DNA of 64,000 bases from Magnolia sinica (GCF_029962835.1 NC_080588.1:68230501-68294500); one strand, 5' to 3'; positions 1 to 11,745 are shown, counted from the stretch's first letter. Notes: a model not told the origin generated them from the letters alone. Made by a program: numbers and translations.

Positions 1-330
1 TACTCAATTAAAAGAACTTGTGAATAGGCTTCCATACAAGGCAGGGGTTAAAAATCAGCTTAAATTATACCATACAGGTCACCAACAAAACCAATGCAAA
101 ACTGCCATATCAGGTACTGCCCAAAACAGACCAATAACAGTTGTTTTTCAATTCCAACAAGTGGGGCCCATGGACAGGTGATCCAAAACATTGTTATGTA
201 GTGTCCCACCATAGATCAACTATTCCCAAGGAAACTCTTCAGGATTACAATCTTAGCCTTCCTATCTGTAGCCAACATATAGATGGCTAAGAAGAGAAAT
301 ACAACAACTGTCTATACTCAAATTTGTTGT

Positions 331-603
331 TAGATGGGGAAGGATGCAGATTGCATGGTGACCCTGCTGCCACCGACCTCCGCAATGACCCAACATAGCG
401 GGATTTGATTGGGTCATGTGCCGCTGTCACAGATGGAGCCCATGCAAAGCATGTTTTAAAGTTGTTAGGTCAAGTATGTACTCAACCGAGCCCATCTCTA
501 ATAGGGGCGAGGGCCAATCGAATCCCGCAATGTCAGGTCACCATGGAGGTCAATGGTGCCAGGGTCACCACGCACTCCATGTCCATTAAGGAATGGGGCT
601 AGG
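331..603. repeat. Foldback element with arms of about 56 bp
   Basis: The segment 357-412 is an imperfect inverted copy of 514-569 (GGTGACCCTG...GATTGG against its mirror), with about 100 bp between the arms. Weaker matching extends outwards to about 331 and 603 (GGGGAAGG / CCATTCC). This is the shape of a small non-autonomous DNA element. I could not fix a target-site duplication. Confidence 0.55.
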
Positions 604-1007
604 CTCTTCTGTTAGTTTTACCACTATTTTGAAAATGGTGGTGACTCATCCTCGCAAAGGGCACAAATTTCCAGCCATCCCAATTGTCTATCCCACCGTG
701 GACAGAGCATATCTCTTAAATCACATTAATCAAGCAATCCTAAGCATCCACTTAATGCCTATCAAATGGATGGTTAAAAGTAGAACAGTGAGTGGTACAA
801 ATTCGAGGGAAAATTCAAAAGGTTAATATTATTTTCTCGGTGCAACTTTTTGTCATGCTCCATCCATAGTTGGCCCATCAACTAGGACAGTCTTGAATCT
901 CTGGATTGTCATAAACTAACAAAGAAGTCTAGCCTGATTCCCGAATTGAAATGATTCAATAAAGTGAATGGTAAGCTAATTTAGCATACTGTTCAGCAGT
1001 TATTCAT

Positions 1008-1011
<4 letters not shown>

Positions 1012-1037
<26 letters not shown>
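1012..1037. repeat. (TA)n microsatellite
   Basis: Thirteen uninterrupted TA units inside EX1 intron 1. Confidence 0.9.
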
Positions 1038-1043
<6 letters not shown>

Positions 1044-1842
1044 AGTTGTTTGTGGGGCCAATTCGATGTGTGGCTAGCAACCAAACCTTGCACCAGGTGT
1101 GCTTCACCATGAAGATATGACACCCCAAAAATAAGGCTGACCAAAAACTTAAGTGGGCCATATAATAGGAAAATGTAAAAACATGCCCAAAACTGCTAAA
1201 TTCAAGCAGTGCGGACCACCTAAGTTTTGGATCAACCTGATTTTTTGTGTGTCCCTTCATCTTGTTAACACCTTATGAATGTGTTGGATGGGTAGATAGA
1301 TGCAACCATGGGTCCCAAACACAATGGTGGGGGTCCTCCCACATTGTTCCCATTATTGCGGCCTTAGTTTTGTTTCAGCCTGATTTTTGGACTAAAGGCC
1401 AACCATTGTAGGATGCACTCAATGGACAAAACAGATGTCAGATACACATCATGGGCAGTCCCCACCCAGCAGTCCTCTATGAAGCCTCGGCAAGTCATAC
1501 AGGGGTGACTCCGTCTGAACCACCCCAATTCATGTTGGGGACAGTTTGGACCGGGTTGCCCCATAATACTGTATACAAGTAGTATGTGCCAGATTGTCTG
1601 GGGATGAAACCAGCACATATCAGGTGATTCACAGAAGTTTCAGCCAATACTTTAAACCTTGATATAGAGGTGGATCCACTGCTCACACTCATCTAGGGGG
1701 ATCATGGCGACAATTGATGCAATGGCAACAATGGCCAAGCCACATAGGCTCAGTTTAAAATTTTAAGCAACTCACAATATCCACTCAATATTTTCACAAT
1801 GAATCATCAAGTGACAAAAGTGCAATCAAATAGTTAATAAGG

Positions 1843-1845
<3 letters not shown>

Positions 1846-1893
<48 letters not shown>
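1846..1893. repeat. (CT)n microsatellite
   Basis: About 24 uninterrupted TC/CT units inside EX1 intron 1. This is likely to be length-variable. Confidence 0.95.
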
Positions 1894-1898
<5 letters not shown>

Positions 1899-2396
1899 CA
1901 TCAGCTTCTCTTCACAGTCCATGACTCACCAGGGTCCTAACAAACACAATTCACCAATTTCAGACTACCACTTTCAATCAGAGGCAGTGATTCATCAGTT
2001 CCAGAGAATGTTCTGGTCTTCTAGAGCCCAATTTCAACCCATCTCATGAATTCAAGTCATAAAACCTCAAAACCGATCCCCAAATTTTGTGCACCTCAGA
2101 CAACTGAATTTGCCAAACTGAGTCATTCAATTCAGAGCAAATACCAAACCTGCGCGGTAAACTGTGAATCAATTTATCTTGCTTGACTTGGGAGTCATGG
2201 ACCGCATTGGTTAATTCAACAAATTTGCAACAGAAGAATTCCCGACTATTTTCATCAACCGAAACTTCCCATATCCATTCTCGACACCCAGAACTTCTTT
2301 CTGTTACTTATTGATTCTTGCAGAAATGAACTCGCTTCGCTAGAAAGAACTTTGTAGTGAATCATCAAATCAGCCCCAAAAACAATCCAATAATCT

Positions 2397-2676
2397 TAGG
2401 ATACTTTGGGTGCTCAATTAAACTTAATTGCACTTCATTCAATTCATCATAGAGGAAATGAAATAAAAAGTGACTGCTGCATTGGCACCAGCTGTTAATA
2501 CCAACAACCAAGCTCCCTAATTAAAATTCCACGTGATTCAAATCTGAACTTGAAAGTGACAATACTAGTCCTCGTTACAAGTGAAGTGGGTTATACGTAT
2601 ACCACTTTGAAATTTTACCTTGCATAGAGTTGAAAATTTGCAATTCAATTCAACTGAATATCCAAACACGGCCTAA
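2397..2676. repeat. Possible MITE next to the EX1 exon 1 donor
   Basis: The left end (GGATACTTTGGGTGCTCAAT) and the mirror of the right end (GGCCGTGTTTGGATATTCAG) match imperfectly and carry the TGTTTGG word common in plant MITE termini. The flanking bases are TTA and TAA and do not give a clean direct duplication, so the call is tentative. If correct, it ends about 25 bp from the splice donor. Confidence 0.35.
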
Positions 2677-2701
2677 ACTACACAAAATAATTCAGAATTA
2701 C

Positions 2702-3124
2702 CTTCAAAACCGAGACAATCTTCTCCTGCTCTTCAACCTCATCGAAATGCCGCTTCCATCGATCCCAATCCCAATCTCCGACGTCCTTCTCCTTCGCCTT
2801 CCCATCCCCTGCCACGTCAGCGCCGACACAATCCTTTGACGGGCTCCGGTATGGATTCAGGTTGTCGTTCCACCATTTGAAGGCATTCCTGGCAGCATCC
2901 TGCAGGGAATCCAACCTGGGGCGGATAAAATCGTCGTAGGGAGATCGAGAGTCAGATCGATTCTGGCAGCGGCAGAATGAGGGGTTCGAAGGTCTGGAGG
3001 AGGCAGGGAAGGTTTTTGACGGTGGCGGAGCGAGGAATCTAGAGCTTTTGGAGAGGGATCTTCTAGGGTTTTGGTCGGGTTGGGAGGAGGGAGAAGAGAA
3101 GCGAGGAGATGAAATGGATGCCAT
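2702..3124 (-). CDS. EX1: EXECUTER1, first exon (partial gene)
   Basis: First 141 codons of a plastid EXECUTER1-type protein. In Arabidopsis EX1 sits at thylakoid membranes and is needed for singlet-oxygen retrograde signalling from the chloroplast to the nucleus. Residues 1 to about 50 are rich in Ser, Pro and Arg with few acidic residues, as in a plastid transit peptide. Residues 117-141 carry the family signature DWDWDRWKRHF, an acidic turn and then VSVLK, matching my memory of Arabidopsis EX1 (WDWDRWKKHFDQVDDQ...LSVLK) better than EX2. The reading frame is open past 2702, but AAG/GTAATT there is a good donor and the following codons do not match the family. The intron is phase 0. The start is the first ATG after a short pyrimidine-rich leader. 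The remaining exons, with the UvrB/UvrC and C-terminal sensor regions, lie beyond the left edge. Confidence 0.85.
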
Positions 3125-3160
3125 GAGAGAGAGCTTGAGAGAAAGCTTGAGAGAGAGAGG

Positions 3161-3170
3161 GAATTTATAG
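3161..3170 (-). promoter_or_regulatory. TATA-like box of EX1
   Basis: Minus strand reads CTATAAATTC about 37 bp upstream of the ATG, followed by a CT-rich leader. A start site 30 bp downstream would leave a very short 5' leader, so another, TATA-less start further upstream is also possible. Confidence 0.4.
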
Positions 3171-3589
3171 GAGTGGATTAGACAGCCGTTTGTGGTCTGA
3201 TAGCCATTGTAGCCGGAATAGATAAGACGATTGCTGTGCGGATGTTTTTAAATTGCGCCGGAGTGCGTAAGGTCTTAACCTGTGCACTCTCTGTCCGGCT
3301 GTAAATAAGTTGGGCTGGGCCTGAACGGATGCAACTGACCTAAACCCGAGAAAAGCTCAAACCCACTGTCCATTCTAAGTGGATCGGGTCCCGGCTTTCT
3401 TGTCGGGCCTCAATGATTATTTGAGCACTGTGTCCGGCTCAGGTCCGGTCTCATAGTACACATTCCTGAGATAATCGGGTTGTCCTGAGCCTTTGAGACT
3501 CGGATCTGATCGGGTACGCGTCCCCGTCAGGTACTGACCGAACGCGGATTGCGTCCTAAACCCGCCTGTCTCCAGCTGGGAAGCGGGAG

Positions 3590-4000
3590 GAGCTTTAACT
3601 GTGATGTATGGGTTATATCCACACCGTCCATACATTTTTCCGTATCATTTCAGTTTATAATTTTAAAATTGAGGAAAATAAAAGACATGTATGGACCACA
3701 CAATGGGTATTAAAACTCTTACCGTTGAAAATTTTTTGGGGGCCACAGAATTTTGGATCGAGCTGATATTTATTTTTACTCTTCATCCAGGTCCATGCAA
3801 CTTTATATGAATGGGTTGGATGGAAAATAAACATTACCGTGGACCCTAAAAAGGTTTCAACGGTTATCACCGCTGCTTCCTTTGGTGTGGTCTACTTGGG
3901 CTTTGGGTCTGCCTCAGTTTTGAGATAATACCATGAAATGATAAGGAAAAATGGATGGACGCTGTGGATAAAACACATACATCACGGTGGCCACTCAAAG
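3590..4000. repeat. Palindromic interspersed element, copy 1
   Basis: Left half reads ATATCCACACCGTCCATACA..., then a run of conserved words (CAAGTGG-type, GGCCACA, TTGGATC, CTTCATCCAGGTCC). The right half repeats the same words in reverse complement and ends AAATGGATGGACGCTGTGGA. The element is therefore a long imperfect palindrome of about 400 bp centred near 3795. It has no coding capacity. Confidence 0.65.
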
Positions 4001-4094
4001 CTCATTTCATGAATGGCTTTCTATGTTGACACGTGTCACCTTCATACATGCGTGACGTCCAAAAATGGGCTCCGGATTAGGTGTTGCCCAGGTA

Positions 4095-4480
4095 ACACAT
4101 CCGTTTTTTCCGATCATTTCAGGACGTTAACCCAGTAATTAAGTAGATGCAAATATCAGGTGTAGACCATACCACTGGAAAAAGTGGCAAATGACCATTA
4201 AAACTTCCCGTAGGCCACAAAAGTTTTGGATCTAACTTATATTTTCTCTTCATCCCTGTCTATTTGTCATTTTCAACAGGTTGGATGGAAAGTAAACATT
4301 ACAGATCTGCTTAAAGTGGGCCTAGGAAGTTTTTAATGGTGGGCGTTCAACACTACTGTTTCCTCGGGTGTGGTCCACCTGAGATTTGAATCTTCTTAAT
4401 TTCTTGCATCATGAACTAAAACAGGCTAGGAAAACGGATAGACGGCGTGGATAAACAACACATCATCAAGGTGGGCCAGA
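4095..4480. repeat. Palindromic interspersed element, copy 2
   Basis: Same family as 3590-4000, more diverged. The central words TTTTGGATC, CTTCATCC and GTTGGATGGAAAGTAAACATTAC and the right half ending GGATAGACGGCGTGGATAAA are clear. The left terminus is worn. Confidence 0.55.
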
Positions 4481-5009
4481 AAGATTTAATATGTATCGTG
4501 TCGCTATTAAAACTAAGCGGACACGAAACCCGACTTGAACTAACCCGATTAGACCCGAATGTAACTATTCCCAAAAACTGAACCCATACCTGATTGCTTG
4601 GCTGGTCAGGCCCATAAAAATCCGGTCAGGTCCATCGACAGCCCTACCGGCGGTGGAGCGAGATGGGGTCCTTAGGTGGTGAAATTCCACTAAGGCGTGA
4701 GCGTGTGGGGGTATGTGTGCGTGTGAAAAAAAAAAAAAAGTTACGTGGCTTGAAACTCGTGGCCCATTCAGTCCAAATCCAAAATGGTCCACCTGGAGAA
4801 ATGGCGTGCGTTTAAAATCCAGGCCATCCGGAGGTGGGGCTACTGTCAATGAACACCGTAAACCAGCCCCAAGATCAGGCGTGAGATGGACGGTTGAAAC
4901 AAGAAATGACCGTCTGTCCATATTCTACGTACACGTGTGGTCCACCTGGTAGTGAACTGTATTGAGTCCATAGTATGTTAATGGTGGGCCCCGCGATCGA
5001 GTGTCTTAG

Positions 5010-5660
5010 TTGGTACAAACATGTACAGAGCTTAACCCGGCTCAGCCATCAGCTAACCTCAGCTTAGACTCAGCTCAGCTCGGTTTGGTCAGCAGCTCGG
5101 ACTAGTTCGGGCTGAGTTTGAGCCAAGTTCACCTGTTCAGCATTTTAATAAATACTTAGATGACACCTTCAAAATCTTACTGTATTTAAGACAATAGCAA
5201 TGGATTTACTGGCATTTTATCAAAAACACCTTCTAAATAACATAAAAAAAAAAAAATTTAAAAATATTGATTTCTTATACATACCTTTCTTGGCACCAGT
5301 TACACTTCGTTGAGTCATTTCATTAAATACTTGGTGAGCAACATCAATATCAAAGTAACCAAATCACCGAATTGGTTCGATCAGAGTTCGATTCGAGCTG
5401 GTTTGATCCGAGTTGAGTTCAGCTAGGGCCAGCTCAAACTCGACTCAAACTTATTTTTAAGCTCAAAAAATCAGCTCAACTCGGCTCGAACTCAGCCTCA
5501 AACTGAGCTGTTTCTGAGTCAAGTCGAGTCGAGCTAGCTAACCGAGCTAGCTCAGTTCATGTACACCTCTACTACCGAACGACGCTTGAAGACTTCGAGC
5601 CAAGTCGAGTCGAGTCGAGCGAGCTAACCGAGCTACCTCGGTTCGTGTACACCTCTATAT
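5010..5660. repeat. GAGTCGAG-rich interspersed element, copy 1
   Basis: Ends are simple-sequence-like arrays of AGCTCGGCTCGA / CGAGTCGAGTCGAG in opposite orientation, around an AT-rich core (TACTGTATTTAAGACAA...). The right end is GTGTACACCTCTA, present twice (near 5565 and 5650), so the right arm seems duplicated. A second copy with the same core is at 35620-36150. Looks like a non-autonomous DNA element with compound inverted ends. The family is unknown to me. Confidence 0.55.
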
Positions 5661-7239
5661 AGAGCTGCTTCTTCGATTTTCTCGGGCTGTTGATGCAGAC
5701 CGTTGATTTATGGGACCCACCTGGATAGAAAATGGACCAGAGCTCTTCCAGGTAGGAAGATCCTAGCCACCCAATATTTTGCCATTCTTATCTATCTAAT
5801 TATAGGCCACTGATGAAGGGTTGGATCTTCCAAATTAGGATTTTTTTAGCACTCCCATTAAAAGTGGGGCCCATCTGATAAATAACAGAGTTCATCATGG
5901 GCCATGCACATCCACAGTACACGTATTAGAGCTAAAAAAATACACCAACAACAATGTCATCACACAGTCCAAATCCGATGAGTGAAATCGGATAGTTGGC
6001 ATTGTCTGATCATTTGAATTTTGTCCTGCTCGATCACATAAGGATCGGTTTGGACAGTCTGGATTACGTTAATTCATACCACATGAAAGTATACACGCAC
6101 GGGAAGGAAGTGGCCACGTGTTTGAACAGCATACACTCACTCCCATTGCTGACAAGTGGGGCCCATAGTTGATTAATCCATATCGTCGGTCCCACGATCG
6201 ATGGACAACGCTCCCAATTGCAAGATCTCATGGACCAGTCTTAGGATCTTTTCCAGTTGCACGTGAGCCGTTCTTTTCTTTATCTGATCAATCATTTATC
6301 CGGATGTTCAAATTGAAACGTTAAGATTGCCCTATCGAGTAGATTTCTGGGCCATGCTCCATCACGTCCAGACGCAACACATAGAACAATGGGCCCCACC
6401 TGGTGAGAATTGAAAATGCTGATACACGATGGCGCGAGCCATGTGTCTTCTCATAATCTACATCCTATTAGTCTGGTCTGGTCTATCTTGCTCGTGGGTG
6501 CGCACCATGTCCCTTATGCCTGAGATGCTCAATGTCTCGCTATAGCATGGGTTATTGTATTTGATGTCTTAAATCCAATTAGATACAAAGCCTATTGATG
6601 TCATCAACTGGCTGCCATTACACTTATCTAGTCAATTAGAGTACTTGATTCAACTTTGTTTGCTTTTACAGTCCCCTAACAAGCATTAAAGCAGAGACTC
6701 GAATCATCCACTTAGCAGACCCAACCCATTTAGGGATATTCTCAATTAGAGTCAGAAAATGCATGACCTAAAAGGCACTAAGCTCACCATTAACCTTAGC
6801 TTAGCTCATAAAGTAATCATTTTAGAAAGGCTCCAACCTTAGTAGTAACCTACCAATCAGTCTTATAAAGAAATGAGTTAAATGATCAAAGGTCTTGAAT
6901 AATTGAACATAAACATATTTTTAAGATCTCCTCCTTTTATAATAAATTTTGTTGTAGATATGGTTTTAATCATTGGAACATGATTAAGTATCCAACAAGA
7001 GTCTTTAGACGGGGGTTGCAGTGTGGGTTCAAGTTAATCCAAATTTGATTGACCTAATCAGGACTTGGGTCAACTTGTTAAGGTCATTGGGTTGAAAAAC
7101 TATAACATGATTCAAAATCAGGTTAGCCTTAGGTTTAATAAATTCAAGTTGAGTAATAAATAGTCACATGTATTTGAAATTGGAGTAATGTTACATTATG
7201 AGTTTAGTCAATTAAAAGTCAGATCGTGTTATAGATTAG
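5661..7239. other. Intergenic stretch without a recognised gene
   Basis: No reading frame here has family resemblance or a plausible exon structure. Words such as GTGGGGCCCA and GGGACCCACCTGG suggest old, diverged pieces of the palindromic repeat family. Nothing else is visible. Confidence 0.5.
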
Positions 7240-7899
7240 GTTCTTCTAGGTTAGTTGAGGGTCAAAGTAGTATTGTGAACTGGGTCCTCTTGAGATTGGG
7301 CCAGGCTCGGGTTGGCCCTCGACACAACCCACCCAAGTCACACACTTACTTTAAACTATACATGTATCTTAAATGTCAATTGTAACGAGTATACAAAGGT
7401 GACTCAGTTGATGATTAGACCATGCCAATGGTACAAGACAAGGTCATTCATTTATTAGCATGCCTGGTCTGGCTCGAACACTGGGCCTAGATTTTCAAGC
7501 TCATGCCCAGGTCTCAAGCCTAGTTGACCCTCATCTGGGAGTATGTGCAAGTGTAAATTAGGTTCGTTTTACCTCTGTCATGAGCACACATGTTGAGATG
7601 GTCCAATAATTTGAATTGTTGATTTTCTCGGTACTATGAAATATGGGCAACTGTAAGAGAGATCTTTAAAACGGATGATTTGAATAATTACAATGTTGAA
7701 AAAAAAATTAAAAAAATCATGGCATCAACCTCAAAAAAATAGAAGATCACTATCATCACTAGAGGACAATAAATGGCACATAGTTAAACTAGGGTAGTAA
7801 AAGAACGTGGATTGTTCCTATCATCATACCATCTTAGCATGTAAACTCCAGTAGGGACAGCGCTACACATATTGGTGGGGCACGAATCAGCTGGGACCC

Positions 7900-8470
7900 T
7901 ACATCGGCCAAATAGCTGGTGGAAAAGCTCCACAGCCCCACCGTGATGTATGTGTTTTATCGATGCTCTCTGTCCATTTTGATTGCTCATTTTAGAGAGG
8001 AAAAAATGGTGGATCAAACGCTCAAGTAGACTACACCATAAGAAGCAGTGGAGATTAATGGTTTGCGATTGAAAACTTTTCCGGGTGCTAGATAAGTTTT
8101 AGATAATTTTAAGGTATAACCCCAAATTTAAAGTGGATCCAAGTCTTGAGTGGACCGCACCATAGGAAAAAGTAATGACTGACCATTAAAAACTTCTTAT
8201 GGGCCACTTAAGTTTTGGATGAAGCTAATATTCGTGTGTGCCTTCATATGGGCCTTAATGACCTCATCAACATGTAGGTTGGCAAATAAACATTACAGTT
8301 GACCCTATGGAGTTTTTAATGGTGGGTGTTCAATCACCCTTGTTTACTTTGGTACGGTCCACCTAAGATGTGGGCATGCTTCATTTTTCTAACTCATGCC
8401 TTAGAATAAGCCTATCAAATGGATAGATGACATAGATATACAACACATAGATAAGGTGGGCCCCACCGAA
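7900..8470. repeat. Palindromic interspersed element upstream of peptide gene A
   Basis: A partial left half (ACCGTGATGTATGTGTTTTATC) is followed by a second, more complete copy that ends with ATGGATAGATGACATAGATATACAACACA and GTGGGCCCCACC. The equivalent element is present upstream of peptide gene C (37040-37600) and of pseudogene B (13790-14930), so it was part of the ancestral duplicated unit. Confidence 0.6.
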
Positions 8471-8972
8471 TGCAATGCGCTCCCCCGGACAAAATGGTTA
8501 ACATATTTGCCAACCTAGATTAGGTGTGGACATATACCACATACATACTAATGTAGTACATGTGTTCGAGATCCATACAGTTTGTTAGATGGGCCTTACC
8601 ATGAGCATGCCATGGCAACAATTAAGAAGGCCAATCCATCAACTTGGCCTTACCACCCTGTATGGACCACGAAAGTGAATGCCAGGTCATTGAGGGAAGT
8701 TGGGTAATCTCATTAGAGTAATTTTGGATTAATGGCCCATTCATGGTAGCAACCGCATAATGTACAGCTCAGAGTTTCCAACTGTACAACCAACCACATA
8801 GAAATCCAATCCAATCTAATCGCTCTCAACTGATTCCAGAAATAGCGTTTTTAACATTCAAACATTCAACACTCCTCCCTTAATACAAGCTAAACCATAA
8901 GCTCTCCAAAAACTCAGGTAGTAATTTGGGTAATTTCGTGAAATATTGAGGGTGTTTGATCAATGTTCTTCT

Positions 8973-8980
8973 TATATAAA
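8973..8980 (+). promoter_or_regulatory. TATA box of peptide gene A
   Basis: TATATAAA lies 36 bp upstream of the ATG. The same box and spacing occur in copy C (37948-37955), supporting a conserved core promoter. Confidence 0.65.
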
Positions 8981-9015
8981 CAAGAAAAAGATTGAGCTGA
9001 TGTAAACGAAGAAAG

Positions 9016-9930
9016 ATGAAGAAGATTGCAGCTTTGGTTCTCCTCTTAGTCCTTGTAGCCTCTCAGATGGAGGAGGCCCACTCAACTGAGGCATTTCAGT
9101 GCCACGATGAGTGCACATTGAATTGCGTTGGAGAAGATCGTAAGTCTTGATCATAAGGATGCATTGGATCCTGGTTCCTAGTCAGCCAGGATCAGCACTA
9201 ACACGGCCAATTCATTCAATGGGCCAGATGTTATAGCCATGGTCTACACCAATGGACCAAAAAAACTATCCAGACGGGCTTATGATGGATATAAATACGC
9301 CTTAATATGGACTTTTGTGGCCCAATCATAGGTCCATGTGTCTAAAATGATCGTGCATCTTAGTGCATCATATCAATTATGTCCCGATCATATCATATCG
9401 ATAGGTTGATCCTAACGGTCTGATCGTTGACTTGTAAACCACTAAGTGAGTGAAAGGCCCAACGGTTAATGAGGCGATCATTTTTCCATTGCAGTCCATC
9501 TAAGGTGGACCATGAGGGTGGTGGGCCATTGCTAACTACAATTTCTTTCTTGTGTTTTTTTTGTAGAGAGTAAGATCGAAGGCTGTGACCGCAAGTGTCA
9601 AGTACAATGTGACCCAGGTAATTACTTTAATCTAAACTTGTAACTAGTCTAGTCTAAATTTATTTATTGTTCCACCCTTTCTATCAATGACAAATTATGA
9701 CCCTTAAATTTTAAGAAGGTGTAATTATCATTTTTATTATATCAATCAATGTCAGTCCTATTTCTTAATTGATATGGGAATACATGATACTTGATCAAAA
9801 CCACTTGACTCTTAAGGTTCACCGCAGGTGACTACATGGACGGTGGTGATCAACTTATATATCATCCACTCTATTAACGATTCACATAATCTATTGCGCA
9901 GGTTTTGCGGGTGCGGCCGGTCTGCTCTAG
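9016..9930 (+). CDS. Secreted six-cysteine peptide, Ole e 6-like (copy A)
   Basis: Three exons: 9016-9139, 9567-9617 and 9902-9930, joined at GT/AG sites (GATC/GTAAGT, TTGTAG/AGAG, CCAG/GTAATT, GCGCAG/GTTT), giving 67 codons. Residues 1-23 form a signal peptide (MKKIAALVLLLVLVAS, ending AHS). The mature part has CHDEC-TLN-C, ten residues, then CDRKC-QVQ-C, that is CX3CX3C-X10-CX3CX3C. This is the cysteine spacing I recall for the olive pollen peptide Ole e 6 (X9 in the middle) and its plant relatives, probably a helical hairpin with three disulfides. Exon 3 encodes only a Gly/Ala/Leu tail (FAGAAGLL). The function is unknown; such peptides are exported and often pollen-expressed. An alpha-hairpinin-like antimicrobial peptide is an alternative. 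TATA box and AATAAA flank it at sensible distances. Confidence 0.75.
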
Positions 9931-9975
9931 TCATGGGATGAAGCTATAGTGAACGTATTTTCGCCTGATTTTTCT

Positions 9976-9981
9976 AATAAA
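9976..9981 (+). terminator. Poly(A) signal of peptide gene A
   Basis: AATAAA 46 bp after the stop codon. A conserved equivalent follows copy C. Confidence 0.6.
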
Positions 9982-11089
9982 ATGTAAACCCAATCCGGTT
10001 TAAAATAAGATAGTTATTGTATGTGGGCTTTTAACTTTGTTTATTTTAAAAGTCTATCAACCGTCGATCATAATGAGCTCTTGTAAAAATGTCCGCCGGT
10101 TTGGGACATTTCTCATTGTAACATTATCTTCTCTGATAATAAAAGGCGTTGATTGAATTATTGTGATTTTTTTTTCTTTTTGACTATCTAAAGAAGATTT
10201 GCTTCAATTTACATACAAACAGACACATGAATACTTGGATATGTAAATGACTAAAAAAAATTATAAGCCTAACACTAAGAAATGCTTTTCAATTTGAATT
10301 GACTCATTTTATTTTATTGCTTTAATTATCGACCATTTATTTTCAAAGCATTAATTAGATAGTTATATAATTCAAATAAAGTGATTTGAGAGGAATATAA
10401 AATTAAATATAGCCCCACTTAATGTATCTTTCAAATTTATACTTACACATGTTCAATATGCTCATTATAAACATTTGGTTTCTTAAATATCTAATCCGAT
10501 AGTTAGGTTCATTCGGTCAAAGTGATTTGAAAGTGACTGAAAATTTAAAATGAGCTTTAGATGATGGGTAGTCAATATCAATTATTAGACCTTTCTAGTG
10601 TACTAATATGAAATGTCCATTTTTCCCAAAACATTGAACAATGACAAATAAATATAGTCAATTTTATTTAGAGTGTTATGTTTGATTTACAAACGAAAAT
10701 CATTAATTTATATTATAAATGTTATCTTAAATTTTATGTCTAAGATTTGTAAAAGTAGAAAGGTATAATGATTATATTATAAAATTTATAATTTTTTTGT
10801 ATATCAAATACTACTCATTACTGCAAAAATGTTATCACTAAATGATGTAAAGATGATACATTCGCGTCAACACAATTAGCACTAATGGAATGGCTAGAAC
10901 TATGGCTTGACAAGTTTTAAAAAGTATTTCATAAACACTTAGTTAAGTATCGTACGGTATAAAAACAATGATCGCATATTTATATAACGTATAAAATTAA
11001 ACATATTGGCTAAAATAAATTTAAAATATAACATGTTTATTACCCATGTAAAAATATTATTAATATAAATATGTTAGTACTTAATAAAG

Positions 11090-11140
<51 letters not shown>
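11090..11140. repeat. (TA)n(GA)n compound microsatellite
   Basis: A TA run passes directly into a GA run at the downstream edge of segment copy A. Confidence 0.9.
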
Positions 11141-11338
11141 CGCTCAGCTATGCACTGGTTCGCACGTCACTACATGCGAACTTTCCTATCAACCGTCGGA
11201 TAAGGCTGATGGTCTAAATGAAGGCGCTCATAGCGCGAGCTTAAAAAAACGAATTTCCTTTTATCGCACGCAGCTTCACCCTCCGAAGGATGGGGGAGAG
11301 AAGGAAAACATGAAATTCTTTCGCTGAGATGCTAGTGA

Positions 11339-11745
11339 GTCCCACCAAGATGTTAGTGATAAATCTATACTGTCCATACATTTTTAAAAATAAATTTATG
11401 GTATGAACCCAAAATTGAGGTATATCAAAATCTCAAGTGGGCCACACAGTGTTAATTGAACTCTCACCATTAAAATCTTGCTGGGGCTACCAAATTTTTG
11501 GATCAAGCTGAATTTATTTTTTTCATCATCCAGGTCTGTATGATTTAATCTATAGGATAGATGTCAAATAAATATCACAGTGGGCCCTAAAAAATTTAAT
11601 GGTGAGAATCATTATCACCGCTGCTTCCTGTGGTGTGGTCCACTTCAGATTTGGATCTGCCTCAGTTTTGGAATAATGCCCTCAAATGATAAGGAAAAAT
11701 GGATGGACGAGGTAGATTTCTCAAAAACATCATGGTGGGCCCCAC
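11339..11745. repeat. Palindromic element, array unit 1
   Basis: Begins GTCCCACCAAGATGTTAGTGATAAATC and ends ATTTCTCAAAAACATCATGGTGGGCCCCACC. The two halves mirror each other about a centre near 11540. First of four units packed into 2 kb. Confidence 0.65.

Larger units (their letters stand above)
1..2701 (-). other. Intron 1 of EX1 (partial, continues off the left edge)
   Basis: This stretch lies downstream of EX1 exon 1 on the minus strand and begins with a GT donor (reads GTAATTC on the minus strand, at 2701-2695). I looked for the next EX1 exon, which should encode the rest of the UvrB/UvrC-like segment, and did not find it, so the intron is at least 2.7 kb. It holds microsatellites, a foldback repeat near 331-603, remnants of the palindromic repeat family near 1040-1460 and a possible MITE at 2397-2676. 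No other gene is visible. Confidence 0.6.
7240..11090 (+). repeat. Ancestral peptide-gene segment, copy A
   Basis: This block is homologous over most of its length to 36395-39580 (copy C) and, with more decay, to 13740-15113 plus 18907-22300 (copy B). Shared landmarks in order: GAGGGTCAAAGTAGTATTG / TCGACACAACCCACC, a palindromic element, the three-exon peptide gene, then AT-rich DNA with AATAAAAGGCGTTGATTGAATTATT. The order and orientation are the same in each copy, so the unit duplicated as DNA and not through RNA. Confidence 0.7.

Noticed and set aside
8972-9154. 60-codon minus-strand frame opposite the peptide gene (also 37935-38132 opposite copy C)
   Set aside because: Shadows of the plus-strand peptide exons, which have signal peptide, cysteine pattern and splice sites.
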